Source: Gemmatimonadota bacterium (GTDB taxonomy: Bacteria > Gemmatimonadota > Gemmatimonadetes > Gemmatimonadales > GWC2-71-9). From it: a stretch of DNA of 39,553 nt. The notes under the pieces were generated by a model that ran no database searches, was not told the origin of the DNA, and saw only the letters and a list, made by a program, of their open reading frames with translations. A program made the position numbers and the translations under genes. Location of the stretch: the NCBI GenBank assembly GCA_027294455.1, contig JAPULZ010000242.1:1-39553 (forward strand), written 5' to 3'. Of this stretch, positions 16,451-25,300 are shown piece after piece. The first letter of the stretch is position 1; each line of letters starts with the position of its first letter.

Positions 16451-18277
16451 TCACTCGACGGTGACGGACTTGGCGAGATTGCGCGGCTGATCGACGTCGC
16501 ACCCGCGACGCACTGCAACGTAGTAGGCCAGCAGCTGCAACGGCAGCACGCTCAACACGGGTGTCAGGGAATCGATCGTCTTCGGGATCTCGACTGTCTG
16601 GTCGGCGAGGCGCGTAATCTCGTCGTCACCCTCGGTCACCACGGCAAACACCTTGCCGTGGCGCGCTCTGACTTCCTGGACGTTCGAAACGATTTTCTGG
16701 TACACGCCGTCGTTGGGCGCCACGAAAATCACCGGCATCATTTCATCGATCAGCGCGATGGGGCCGTGCTTCATTTCGGCCGCCGGATAACCCTCCGCGT
16801 GGATATAGGAAATCTCCTTGAGCTTGAGCGCCCCCTCCAGGGCGACGGGGAAGTTGTATCCCCGACCGAGGAACAGCGCGTTCTGCGCCAGGGCGTACGT
16901 CTCGGCCAACTTTTCGATCTGCTCCGCCCGCCCGAGTACCTCGCGCACTTGATCGGGGAGGCGTTGCAGGGCCAAGACCACCTCCCGGCCCTGCAGCACC
17001 GACATCGAACGCAAGCGGGCCAGCCGGAGCGTCAGCAATGCCAGCGACACCACCTGGCACGTGAACGCCTTGGTGCTCGCCACACCGATCTCGGGACCGG
17101 CATGAATGTACGTCCCACTGTCGACTTCACGCGCGATGGTGCTGCCGACGGAATTCACGATGCCAAGGGTGCGCGCGCCGCGCTTCTTCGCCTCGCGGAG
17201 CGCCGCCAGCGTGTCGGCGGTCTCGCCGCTCTGCGAAATGCCCACCACCAGCGTCCGGTTGTCGACCAACGGGGTGCGATACCGAAACTCGGACGCGTAT
17301 TCCACTTCCGTGGGGATTCGCGCGAGGTCTTCCAGCATGTACTCGCCGATCAACGCCGCGTGCCACGAGGTCCCGCACGCGGTGAGCACGATCCGCTCGA
17401 TGGCCAGCAGCTGATCGTCCGTCATGTCGATCCCGCCGAGGCGCGCCGACCCCTCGTCTTCGAGCAGCCGACCGCGCATCGTGTTCGTGATGGCGTCGGG
17501 CTGCTCCAGGATTTCCTTGATCATGAAGTGGGGATGCCCGCCGCGCTCGATGGTATCGAGGTCCCAGTCGACGACGCTGACGCTCTTGTGCACTCGCGTC
17601 GTGTCGAGGTCCACGATGTGGTAGGCGTCCGGCGTCAACACCGCCACCTCACCATCGTCCAGGTACACGACCGATCGGGTGTGCTCCACTACGGCCGCGG
17701 CGTCGGAGGTCACGAAGTGCTCGCCGTCGCCGAGAGCAATCATGAGCGGGGACCCGGAGCGCGCGGCTACCAACGTCTCGGGTTCCCGCGAGGAGATGAC
17801 GCCGAGCCCGTAGGTGCCCTCGACGCGTCGTAGCGCGGCGATCACCGCTTCCTCCAGCGAATCGGTGTAGAGCTCGCTGATCAAGTGCGCCAGCACCTCG
17901 GTATCGGTCTCCGAACGAAACTCGCACCCCCGTTCGGACAGCCACTCGCGGAGCGAGGTGGCGTTCTCGATGATGCCGTTGTGCACCACGGCCAGGGTGG
18001 CATCGGCGTTGGCATGCGGATGGGCGTTCTCGGTGGTCGGCGCGCCGTGGGTCGCCCACCGGGTGTGGCCCAAACCGACCCGTCCCGTCCCGTTGAGCGA
18101 AGCAACCCGCTTCTCGAGCACGGCCAACTTGCCCGCCGCTTTTTCGATATCGAGCACCCCGTCCGTCACGACAGCCAGGCCCGCGGAGTCGTACCCGCGA
18201 TACTCGAGCCGCTTCAATCCTTCCATGATCAGGGGCGCGGCCGGCCGCCCGCCGGTGACGCCTACTATTCCGCACAT
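16451..18277 (-). CDS. glmS: Glutamine--fructose-6-phosphate aminotransferase (isomerising)
   Basis: Makes glucosamine-6-phosphate from fructose-6-phosphate and glutamine, the entry to peptidoglycan and LPS amino sugars. It has 608 residues, the normal length. The N-terminal class II glutamine amidotransferase domain starts M-C-G-I-V-G, with Cys2 as nucleophile after Met removal. Two SIS isomerase domains follow (about 285-425 and 455-595). The C-terminal DQPRNLAKSVTVE tail, which closes the active site, is intact. It sits 38 bases after glmM, so two successive steps of UDP-GlcNAc synthesis are co-transcribed; no glmU is in the window. No glmS ribozyme or leader structure is possible in the 38-base gap. 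Confidence 0.97.
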   Translation of the reverse strand: MCGIVGVTGGRPAAPLIMEGLKRLEYRGYDSAGLAVVTDGVLDIEKAAGKLAVLEKRVASLNGTGRVGLGHTRWATHGAPTTENAHPHANADATLAVVHNGIIENATSLREWLSERGCEFRSETDTEVLAHLISELYTDSLEEAVIAALRRVEGTYGLGVISSREPETLVAARSGSPLMIALGDGEHFVTSDAAAVVEHTRSVVYLDDGEVAVLTPDAYHIVDLDTTRVHKSVSVVDWDLDTIERGGHPHFMIKEILEQPDAITNTMRGRLLEDEGSARLGGIDMTDDQLLAIERIVLTACGTSWHAALIGEYMLEDLARIPTEVEYASEFRYRTPLVDNRTLVVGISQSGETADTLAALREAKKRGARTLGIVNSVGSTIAREVDSGTYIHAGPEIGVASTKAFTCQVVSLALLTLRLARLRSMSVLQGREVVLALQRLPDQVREVLGRAEQIEKLAETYALAQNALFLGRGYNFPVALEGALKLKEISYIHAEGYPAAEMKHGPIALIDEMMPVIFVAPNDGVYQKIVSNVQEVRARHGKVFAVVTEGDDEITRLADQTVEIPKTIDSLTPVLSVLPLQLLAYYVAVRRGCDVDQPRNLAKSVTVE

Positions 18278-18315
18278 GGGCTTCCCGTCCGGCGAAGGAG
18301 TCTATCCGTACAAAA

Positions 18316-19683
18316 CTATTGGGTTTGTTGCAGTTCGTGGGCCGTTTTGGCTGCCTCGATGAGCTCGTCGGCCCGCGCCGCGGTGGGCGCCTCGGCGATG
18401 AGCCGAACGATGGGCTCCGTGCCGGACGGCCGCACGTGCAGCCATCCTTCCGCCCACGCCAGTCGCAGCCCGTCCTGCCGGTCCACGGTGGCATCGGAGA
18501 ACCTACCCGCCAGCGCGTCGTAGGTGGCATCGAGGTCCCCGCCGCGCGGCACCTTGGCCTTCACTATGGAATACGACGGGGCGTCGGCGACCAGCTCGCC
18601 GAGCGTTTTCCCGCTATCGACCAGGTGTTGCAGCACCAAGCCGGCGGCCACCGGCGCGTCCCTGCCGAGGTGCAGCGCCGGCAGCATCACCCCCCCGTTG
18701 CCCTCGCCTCCCACCACCGCGTCACAGGCACGCATGGCCCGGGCCACGTTGGCCTCGCCGACCCGGGCACGCACCACTTCGATGCCGTACGCACGGGCGG
18801 CATCGTCCACCACCAGCGAGGTCGAGAGATTCACCACGACGGGTCCGAGCGTGCGGCTCAGCACCGCGCGCACGGCGACCGCCAGCGTGTAGTCCTCGCC
18901 GATGGGCCGACCACCCTCGTCAACGAGGGCCAAGCGATCTCCATCGGGATCCATGGCCATCCCGAGGTCGGCCCCGGAGTCGCGCACCAGCGCCCTCAAC
19001 CCGGCGAGGTGCTCCGGCAATGGTTCCGGCGACCTGGAAAACGCGCCGTCGGTCTCCAGATCCATCCCCACCACCCTGCATCCCAACCACTCCAACAGCT
19101 GCGGCATGATCGTGCCCCCGACGCCGCGAACCCCATCCAGCGCCACGGTGAAACGGCGCTTCCGAATGCGCGCCACGTCGATGTTGGGAAGGGCCATCAC
19201 GGCGTCGAGGTGTCGCTGAACGGCAGAGGGATCCGACTCCAGCGCACCCAACGCGTCCCACCCCACGTGCGCCAGCATGCCACCCTCGGCCAGCGCCCGG
19301 AGCCGGCCATCGGTTTCGGCGTCGAGGAACACGCCGTCCGGCCCGATGAACTTGAGCCCATTCCATTCGACCGGGTTGTGACTGGCCGTGATCACGATGC
19401 CGCCGCCCGCCCCGTGATGCTCCACCGCGAGTTGCGCCGTCGGCGTGGGTACCAATCCGCAATCGATGACCCCACATCCCACCGATTGCAATCCGGCCTG
19501 AGCGGCGGCGGCGAACATGGGCCCGGACGGGCGGCTGTCGCGGGCCAGGACCACCTTGGCCGCCCCCGATTCCTTGGCCAGCATCCCCAGGCTCGAGGAG
19601 AATCGGCTCACCAGCTCCGGGGTCAACCCCGCACCGACGATCCCCCGCACCCCTGAGACGCTGATGATCAACGTGTCATGCAT
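18316..19683 (-). CDS. glmM: Phosphoglucosamine mutase
   Basis: Interconverts glucosamine-6-phosphate and glucosamine-1-phosphate. It has 455 residues, near the usual 445. The active-site phosphoserine is Ser101 in TASHNP. The metal loop is MDPDGDRLAL, the sugar loop GEGNGG, and the phosphate-binding loop RPSGTEP near the end. These are the four landmarks of the alpha-D-phosphohexomutase fold. GlmM rather than a phosphomannomutase is supported by the glmS neighbour 38 bases downstream. First gene of the minus-strand run; divergent from the metB-like gene, with a mirrored sequence element between them (19720-19768). Confidence 0.93.
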   Translation of the reverse strand: MHDTLIISVSGVRGIVGAGLTPELVSRFSSSLGMLAKESGAAKVVLARDSRPSGPMFAAAAQAGLQSVGCGVIDCGLVPTPTAQLAVEHHGAGGGIVITASHNPVEWNGLKFIGPDGVFLDAETDGRLRALAEGGMLAHVGWDALGALESDPSAVQRHLDAVMALPNIDVARIRKRRFTVALDGVRGVGGTIMPQLLEWLGCRVVGMDLETDGAFSRSPEPLPEHLAGLRALVRDSGADLGMAMDPDGDRLALVDEGGRPIGEDYTLAVAVRAVLSRTLGPVVVNLSTSLVVDDAARAYGIEVVRARVGEANVARAMRACDAVVGGEGNGGVMLPALHLGRDAPVAAGLVLQHLVDSGKTLGELVADAPSYSIVKAKVPRGGDLDATYDALAGRFSDATVDRQDGLRLAWAEGWLHVRPSGTEPIVRLIAEAPTAARADELIEAAKTAHELQQTQ

Positions 19684-19719
19684 GCACCTGCCCCAGTCAC
19701 GGGTTTGGACGCTGTCGAT

Positions 19720-19768
19720 AAGCTAACGGCATTCCGCTGTTGGGCGGCACGGGACGGTCGGTTAGCTT
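19720..19768. promoter_or_regulatory. Mirrored element in the glmM / metB-like divergent promoter region
   Basis: AAGCTAAC (19720-19727) and GTTAGCTT (19761-19768) are exact reverse complements 41 bases centre to centre. Read outward, each gene has GTTAGCTT at about 37-50 bases before its start codon. This suits either two like -10 elements or two half-sites of one regulator. Confidence 0.35.
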
Positions 19769-19817
19769 GAGTCTCGTCCGGCCGGCCCGTCCGACGCCAA
19801 CACAAAGGTCCCGCACC

Positions 19818-20990
19818 ATGACTCGCGTTTCCGATCAAGACCTCGACTTCGATCTGGGCACCCGCGCGGTCCACGCCGGCCAGGAGCCGGACCCCACGAC
19901 CGGCGCAATCATGACGCCGATCTTTCAGACCTCGACCTACGTGCAGTCGAAGCTGGGAGAGCATAAGGGCTTCGAATACGCCCGCACGCGCAATCCCACA
20001 CGGGATGCGCTGGAGCGAAACCTCGCGGCGCTGGAGGGTGCCCGCCACGGATTCGCGTTCGCCTCCGGAATGGCCGCCACCGAAGCAGTCCTGAAGCTGT
20101 TGTCGGCCGGTGACCACGTGGTCTCCGGAGAGAATCTCTACGGCGGATCCCACCGGCTCATGGTACAGGTCCTCGAGCGCTTCGGCCTCCGCTTCACGTT
20201 CGTCGACGAGCGAGATCCCGACAACTTCGAGGCCGCGCTAGCGCCCGAGACCAAGCTCATCTACTTGGAGACTCCCACGAATCCCATGATGCGGCTGGTC
20301 GACCTGGCGGCCGTGGGGCAGATCGCCAAGGCGCGGGACCTCTATTTCGCGGTCGACAATACGTTCGCCACACCCGTCTTTCAGCGTCCCCTGGAGTTCG
20401 GGGCGAACATCGTGGTCCACTCGACGACCAAGTTCATGAACGGCCACAGCGACATGGTGGGCGGAGCCGTCGTGACCTCACTCGACGAGGTGGCCGACGG
20501 ACTCGCGTTTCTGCAGAATGCCGCCGGCGCCGTTCCAGGCCCCTTCGACTGCTGGTTGGCCCTGCGGGGGACGAAGACGCTCGCCCTGCGCATGCGGCAG
20601 CACGACGCCAACGGTCGCCGCATTGCCCAGTGGCTGGACGAGCACCCCCGGGTGAAGCACGTGTACTATCCTGGCCTCGCCGACCATCCGCAGCACGAGC
20701 TGGCCTGCCGGCAAATGCAGGGCTTCGGCGGCATGATATCGTTCGACATGGGCTCGTTCGACGCGGCCCGGCGCGTGGCCGAAGGGACCAAGCTCTTTTC
20801 GCTGGCCGAGTCGCTGGGGGGCGTGGAGAGCCTCATCGGGCACCCGGCATCCATGACCCACGCCTCGGTGCCGGCGGCCATGCGGCAGTCGATGGGCCTC
20901 ACCATGGGCCTGGTGCGCATCTCGGTGGGAATCGAGCACGCCGACGACCTGCTGGCCGATCTGGAACGGGCTTTGGCATGCCCGGCGTAA
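19818..20990 (+). CDS. Cystathionine gamma-synthase/gamma-lyase family PLP enzyme
   Basis: PLP-dependent trans-sulfuration enzyme of 390 residues. The Schiff-base lysine is Lys205 in HSTTK, the PLP ring Asp180 is in AVDNTF, and YARTRNPT and ASGMAA complete the cofactor site. The ATG at 19818 was chosen because AAAGG precedes it and the N-terminal GTRAVHAGQ fits homologues; the frame is open further upstream without likeness. Gamma-synthase (methionine direction), gamma-lyase (cysteine direction) and homocysteine-forming relatives cannot be separated by eye, so no symbol is given. It has its own promoter region and is followed by a 110-base gap before the M48 gene. Confidence 0.93.
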   Translation: MTRVSDQDLDFDLGTRAVHAGQEPDPTTGAIMTPIFQTSTYVQSKLGEHKGFEYARTRNPTRDALERNLAALEGARHGFAFASGMAATEAVLKLLSAGDHVVSGENLYGGSHRLMVQVLERFGLRFTFVDERDPDNFEAALAPETKLIYLETPTNPMMRLVDLAAVGQIAKARDLYFAVDNTFATPVFQRPLEFGANIVVHSTTKFMNGHSDMVGGAVVTSLDEVADGLAFLQNAAGAVPGPFDCWLALRGTKTLALRMRQHDANGRRIAQWLDEHPRVKHVYYPGLADHPQHELACRQMQGFGGMISFDMGSFDAARRVAEGTKLFSLAESLGGVESLIGHPASMTHASVPAAMRQSMGLTMGLVRISVGIEHADDLLADLERALACPA

Positions 20991-21029
20991 TGCGGCTTGG
21001 CCCCTGAAACCGGCCTGCAGGGACCGCGT

Positions 21030-21069
21030 ACGATACATCACGGTAGCGAGTTGCACGACGATGTATCGT
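21030..21069. promoter_or_regulatory. Perfect 10-bp inverted repeat upstream of the M48-purD operon
   Basis: ACGATACATC (21030-21039) and GATGTATCGT (21060-21069) are exact reverse complements separated by 20 bases, 30 bases centre to centre. The repeat lies 31-71 bases before the M48 start codon. It may be a paired operator or a weak long-loop hairpin. Confidence 0.4.
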
Positions 21070-21090
21070 TAGACGACGCACACACTCTTT

Positions 21091-21095
21091 GGAGG
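21091..21095 (+). promoter_or_regulatory. Ribosome binding site that fixes the M48 start
   Basis: GGAGG stands 5 bases before the ATG at 21101. It rules out the in-frame TTG at 21089, which lies upstream of it. Confidence 0.65.
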
Positions 21096-21100
21096 CAAAT

Positions 21101-22099
21101 ATGACCGGCGGCCCCACTTCACGCCCAACCAAGATATTAACGGACATTTCCCCCGTGAGTTGGGAGCATGCCGCCGATCGCGCGGCGCTCCAGTCGCTCA
21201 GGGCCGTTCCCGGGTTCGACACCGCAGTGAGAAAGATCCTGTCCTGGATCGGCGGCGAGCAGGGCATCCGGCTGATCTTCCAGGCGAACGCCGTCAAGAT
21301 CGGCCCGAAGCAGTTTCCCAAGATCCACACCATGATGGGAGAAGTGAAAAACACGATGGACTGGGACAAGGACATCGATGTGTTCGTGTCCCAGACCCCC
21401 ATGGCCAACGCCATGGCTGTCGGCTTCGAGGAACCGTTCATCGTGATCAACTCGGGGACGCTCTCCCTGCTCAGCGACGACGAACAGCGGGTGGTGTTGG
21501 GGCACGAGCTGGGACACATCATGAGCGGGCATGCCCTCTATCACACGATCCTCTATCTCATCATCCTGTTCGGGTTTGCGAATCTGCCGTTCCTGGCGGG
21601 TATCGCGCTCATGCCCATCCGCTTCGCCCTCATGGAGTGGTACCGCAAGAGCGAGCTCTCTTCGGATCGAGCCGGCTTGCTCGCGAGTCAAGACCGGGAC
21701 GACACCCTGCGCATTTTCCTCAAGTTTGCCGGGGGCGGGAAGATGGAAGAAATGGACCTCGACGCCTTCATGGAGCAGGCTCGGGAGTACGCCGAAGGCG
21801 GCGGCCCGGTGGATACGATCTACAAGATCCTCAACACGCTGGACCTCGACCATCCGTTCAGCACCATGCGCGCGGCCGAGCTTCAGAAGTGGATCGACGA
21901 CGGCGCGTACGACAAGATCGTGGTGGACGGGGAGTACATCCACCGCGGCCAGGAAGCGGAGGAGCGTCCCTTGACCCAGGATCTGGGCGATGCCGCGCGC
22001 TATTACGGCGCAGAGGTGCGGGAGACGGTGGGCAACGTGGTGGAAGCCGCGAAAAAGGTGGGGCAGGCCTTCACCGACGCGTTCCGGGACAAGAAGTAG
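21101..22099 (+). CDS. M48 family metalloprotease
   Basis: Zinc endopeptidase of the HtpX/Ste24-like M48 family, 332 residues. The HELGH motif gives His135, Glu136 and His139, and ELSSD supplies the third ligand Glu185. A hydrophobic stretch (about 144-175) follows the HExxH helix, as in members that associate with the membrane. There is no signal peptide and no multiple N-terminal membrane spans, unlike true HtpX. The C-terminal about 90 residues are charged and helical. It lies 6 bases before purD, so it heads a five-gene operon. A membrane-protein quality-control role is likely by family but not shown. Confidence 0.88.
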   Translation: MTGGPTSRPTKILTDISPVSWEHAADRAALQSLRAVPGFDTAVRKILSWIGGEQGIRLIFQANAVKIGPKQFPKIHTMMGEVKNTMDWDKDIDVFVSQTPMANAMAVGFEEPFIVINSGTLSLLSDDEQRVVLGHELGHIMSGHALYHTILYLIILFGFANLPFLAGIALMPIRFALMEWYRKSELSSDRAGLLASQDRDDTLRIFLKFAGGGKMEEMDLDAFMEQAREYAEGGGPVDTIYKILNTLDLDHPFSTMRAAELQKWIDDGAYDKIVVDGEYIHRGQEAEERPLTQDLGDAARYYGAEVRETVGNVVEAAKKVGQAFTDAFRDKK

Positions 22100-22105
22100 C
22101 CACCG

Positions 22106-23383
22106 GTGCGGATCCTCGTCGTCGGCGGTGGCGGTCGGGAGCATGCCCTGTGCTGGGCCCTCTCCAAGACCGCCACCCTTTTTTGTGCCCCGGGCAACCC
22201 CGGCACCCGCGCCTCCGCCACCAACCTGCCGCTCGAGGTGAGCGATCACCAAGCCATCCGGGACGCCATGCGCGCGGAGCACATCGATCTCGCGGTCATC
22301 GGCCCCGAGATCCCGCTGGCGGCCGGCATCGTCGACTACCTGGCGGCCGAGGGGATCCCCGCCTTCGGCCCCACCGCCGCCGCCGCCCGCATCGAGTCCT
22401 CCAAGGCTTTCGCCAAGAGCCTGATGGCGAGCGCGGGGGTGCCCACCGCCGCCAGCCGCACTTTTACCGATCAGGCAGAGGCCCTGGCGTACATCGGGAC
22501 GCACGCCGAGCCCTTGGTGGTGAAGGCGTCCGGCCTGGCCGCAGGGAAGGGTGCCGTCGTGTGCTCCACCCGGGACGGGGCATGCTCCGCGGCGGTGGAG
22601 ATGTTCGCGGGGAAGTTCGGCACGGCCGGACGCGAGGTGGTGGTGGAGGCTTTCCTGGAGGGTGAGGAGGTCTCCATCTTTGCCATCACCGATGGGGAGC
22701 ACGTGATGATGCTCCCACCATCGCAAGACCATAAACGACTGAAGGACAATGATTTAGGGCCAAACACCGGGGGGATGGGAGCCTACTCACCGGTGGCCTT
22801 CGCCGACGACGCCCTGCTGGACACCGTCGAGTCCCAGGTGATCGGGCCGACTCTCGCCGAGCTGGCCAATCAGGGAGCACCGTACCGGGGTGTGCTCTAC
22901 GCGGGACTCATGGTATCCCCCACCGGCCAGCCCTGGGTGGTGGAGTTCAACTGTCGGTTCGGCGACCCCGAGGCTCAGGTGGTGCTCCCGATCGTGGACG
23001 AGGATCTCACGGAGCACCTGTGGCGGATCGCCTCGGGCGAGCGCTGGTCACCGGCCAGGACCCGGATCCAGGCGTCGGGGGCCGCAGTGACGACGGTCTT
23101 GGCCGCCGCCGGTTATCCCGAGAATCCCGAGAAAGGAGCTGCCATCACCATCCCGACCGACCAGCCGGAAGACACCATCCTCTTCCATGCCGGAACCGTA
23201 TTGGACGACCAGGACACGCTGCGGGTCTCGGGGGGCCGGGTCCTCTGTGCAACGGGCATCGGCCCCGACGTCCAGACCGCCCTGGAAGCCAGCCGGCGGC
23301 TGGCGGCGGCCGTGGACTTCGAGGGGAAGGTGCTTCGCAGCGACATCGGCTGGCGAGAGATAGCCCGTGCCGGAGCTTCCTGA
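22106..23383 (+). CDS. purD: Phosphoribosylamine--glycine ligase
   Basis: Second step of purine synthesis: joins glycine to phosphoribosylamine using ATP. It has 425 residues, the normal length. The N-terminal GGGGREHALCWAL loop, the ATP-grasp domain (about 100-320) with KASGLAAGKGAVV and the NTGGMGAYSP signature, and the C-terminal barrel domain are all visible. The GTG start at 22106 lies 6 bases after the M48 stop. Its last 17 bases overlap mutM. Confidence 0.97.
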   Translation: MRILVVGGGGREHALCWALSKTATLFCAPGNPGTRASATNLPLEVSDHQAIRDAMRAEHIDLAVIGPEIPLAAGIVDYLAAEGIPAFGPTAAAARIESSKAFAKSLMASAGVPTAASRTFTDQAEALAYIGTHAEPLVVKASGLAAGKGAVVCSTRDGACSAAVEMFAGKFGTAGREVVVEAFLEGEEVSIFAITDGEHVMMLPPSQDHKRLKDNDLGPNTGGMGAYSPVAFADDALLDTVESQVIGPTLAELANQGAPYRGVLYAGLMVSPTGQPWVVEFNCRFGDPEAQVVLPIVDEDLTEHLWRIASGERWSPARTRIQASGAAVTTVLAAAGYPENPEKGAAITIPTDQPEDTILFHAGTVLDDQDTLRVSGGRVLCATGIGPDVQTALEASRRLAAAVDFEGKVLRSDIGWREIARAGAS

Positions 23384-24203
23384 GGTCGAGACCATCGTCC
23401 GGGGCATCGCACCTCGCCTCACCGGACGATCCGTCCACAATGCGCGCCTCTTCAAGAGCGACGTTTTGCGCGGCGTCTCCGCCCGCAAGTTGCTGGGCAC
23501 CCTGCGGGGCAATCGGATCACCGGGGTGACCCGCCGGGCCAAGCACGTGGTGATCTCGCTGGAGACAGGCGAGCGCATGGTGATTCAGCCTCGGATGACC
23601 GGGTCTCTCATCGTCTACGATCGACCGCTCGAAGCCGAGGAGAAGCGGTACGTGGTTCTGCAAGCCGAGCTGGGGAAGCGGTCCTCCATGGTCTACCGGG
23701 ACGTGCGGCGGCTCGGCACCATCTCCCTATTGGACGAAGCGGCCTGGGCTGCCTATACTGCCGCCATCGGTCCTGAACCGTTGACGGATTGCTTCGACCG
23801 TAGCGCGTTCGTGAAACGATTGCAGGGCACCCGGCAAGCCATCAAGAAGGCCCTGATGGATCAGCGACGCATCGCCGGCATCGGAAACATTTACGCCAAC
23901 GAGGCCCTGTTTCGCGCTCGCATCGACCCCTCCCGCCGCACGGATCGCCTCTCGGACGAGGATATGAAGCGCCTGTACCGGGCCGTCCGGCACGTCCTGC
24001 GTCAGGCCATCAGGGCCGGCGGTACCACGATCCGGGACTATCGCAACGCCACGGGCGGGAAGGGGTCTTACCAGCGAATCCTGCTGGTATACGGCCGGGG
24101 CGGCACGCCGTGCCGGCGGTGCCGGACGCCGCTCCTGACCACCCACGACATCGATGGTCGTGCGACCACTTTTTGCTGGCGCTGCCAAGGCGCCGGCTCC
24201 TGA
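23367..24203 (+). CDS. mutM: Formamidopyrimidine-DNA glycosylase
   Basis: Base-excision repair enzyme that removes 8-oxoguanine and formamidopyrimidines and nicks the strand. It has 278 residues. After the GTG-coded Met comes P-E-L-P-E-V-E-T, with catalytic Pro2 and Glu3. The helix-two-turn-helix region (GIGNIYANEALF) and a C-terminal zinc finger with CRRC ... FCWRC (C-x2-C, C-x2-C) and the conserved GRATTF arginine are intact. It starts inside purD (17-base overlap) and precedes the UvrC-like gene by 17 bases, making a small DNA-repair pair. Confidence 0.96.
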   Translation: MPELPEVETIVRGIAPRLTGRSVHNARLFKSDVLRGVSARKLLGTLRGNRITGVTRRAKHVVISLETGERMVIQPRMTGSLIVYDRPLEAEEKRYVVLQAELGKRSSMVYRDVRRLGTISLLDEAAWAAYTAAIGPEPLTDCFDRSAFVKRLQGTRQAIKKALMDQRRIAGIGNIYANEALFRARIDPSRRTDRLSDEDMKRLYRAVRHVLRQAIRAGGTTIRDYRNATGGKGSYQRILLVYGRGGTPCRRCRTPLLTTHDIDGRATTFCWRCQGAGS

Positions 24204-24220
24204 TATCGGGCGGCGGCTGA

Positions 24221-25300
24221 GTGGGACAACTGGCCCTGGCCACCGTCGACCTGGCCTGGCTGCGCCGGCGCGTGGCCAACTTCGCCGAGGATCGGCCCGG
24301 CGTTTACTGGATGCTGGGCCCTGCCGGCCAGGTGATCTACGTGGGCAAGGCCAAGGCGCTGCGGACCCGTCTGCTGTCCTACTTTCGGGCCCAATATCCA
24401 AAGGACAAGGCGGCCCGAATCCTCCACGCCACGTCAGATATCCAGTGGAAGTGTGTCTCCTCCGAGTTCGCCGCGCTGCTCCAGGAGTTGCGGGAAATCC
24501 AGCGTCATCGCCCCGTCTTCAACGTCCGGATGAATCGCACCCGGCGCGGATTTCTGCTCAAGGTGACCGGCGGTTCGGCGCCCAAGCTCGTCGTGGGCAC
24601 CCGCCCCGGCGCGCAAGACGTCTTGCACTACGGTCCGTTCGGTAGCGGGGAGCGGGCCCGGGCGGCGGTGAAGGCCCTCTCCGATCTCCTGGGACTGCGC
24701 GACTGCGTCCTGTCGATGGCCATCCGGTTCTCCGAACAGGGAGATCTCTTTCAGGCGCCGCAGCGGGCGGCATGCATGCGCTACGAGTTCGGCACGTGCA
24801 CCGGGCCGTGCGCCGGACTCGTGAGCGAAGAGGAATACGGCCGCCGGTCACAAACCGCCATCGATTTCCTCGAGGGCCGGTCGGTGGCCCCCCTCGATCG
24901 TGTGGTGGCCGAGATGCAGCAAGCCAGCGATGCGTCGGACTTCGAACGCGCCACCTGGTGGCGCGAGCGGTTTGACGCCCTGGAGTGGCTCTTGCAGGCG
25001 TTAAGCCGCGCCCGGAACGCCATCGAGGCCCTCAGTTTCGTCTACCACGATCCAGGCACCCACGGCGATGACCGGGCGTACCTGATCCGCCGGGCCACGG
25101 TGCGAGCGGTGGCGCCGGCGCCCAACACGCCCATCGAGCGCGAGGCGTTTCGCGCCGTCGTGGCCCAGCACGCCGCTTCTGAGCCCAGCGTCCCGCTGCC
25201 CGTGTCCGACATGGACGAGATGTTCCTCTTGCTGCGGTGGTTCAAGATGCATCCTGGTGCGATGCGTCGTACGGTGCCACTCTCGGCGTGGACATGCTGA
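24221..25300 (+). CDS. UvrC-like GIY-YIG endonuclease lacking the C-terminal nuclease half
   Basis: Probable nucleotide-excision-repair nuclease of 359 residues (UvrC is about 600). A GIY-YIG domain (about 22-105) shows GVY at 27-29, IYVGKAK at 39-45, Arg50, and Asn101 in FNVRM. Cys162, Cys185, Cys193 and Cys197 match the four cysteines of UvrC that hold an iron-sulfur cluster (C-x7-C-x3-C at the end). A UVR coiled motif follows (about 225-260). The RNase H-like 5' nuclease and helix-hairpin-helix domains are absent, and the last 100 residues do not resemble them. The GTG start at 24221 is 17 bases after mutM; the stop overlaps the exchanger start. It may do only the 3' incision, like Cho. 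Confidence 0.85.
   Translation: MGQLALATVDLAWLRRRVANFAEDRPGVYWMLGPAGQVIYVGKAKALRTRLLSYFRAQYPKDKAARILHATSDIQWKCVSSEFAALLQELREIQRHRPVFNVRMNRTRRGFLLKVTGGSAPKLVVGTRPGAQDVLHYGPFGSGERARAAVKALSDLLGLRDCVLSMAIRFSEQGDLFQAPQRAACMRYEFGTCTGPCAGLVSEEEYGRRSQTAIDFLEGRSVAPLDRVVAEMQQASDASDFERATWWRERFDALEWLLQALSRARNAIEALSFVYHDPGTHGDDRAYLIRRATVRAVAPAPNTPIEREAFRAVVAQHAASEPSVPLPVSDMDEMFLLLRWFKMHPGAMRRTVPLSAWTC

Noticed and set aside
15668-17833. A 721-codon open frame on plus, opposite maf, dtd and glmS
   Set aside because: It has no family likeness, has Arg/His/Asp-rich shadow composition, and crosses three well-identified minus-strand genes; high GC makes such frames common.
18278-18315. Possible glmS ribozyme or riboswitch before glmS
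   Set aside because: Only 38 bases separate glmM and glmS, far too short for that ribozyme, and no matching sequence is seen.
21137-22732. A 531-codon open frame on minus, opposite the M48 gene and purD
   Set aside because: It is antisense to two sure genes and has typical shadow composition, with no motif.
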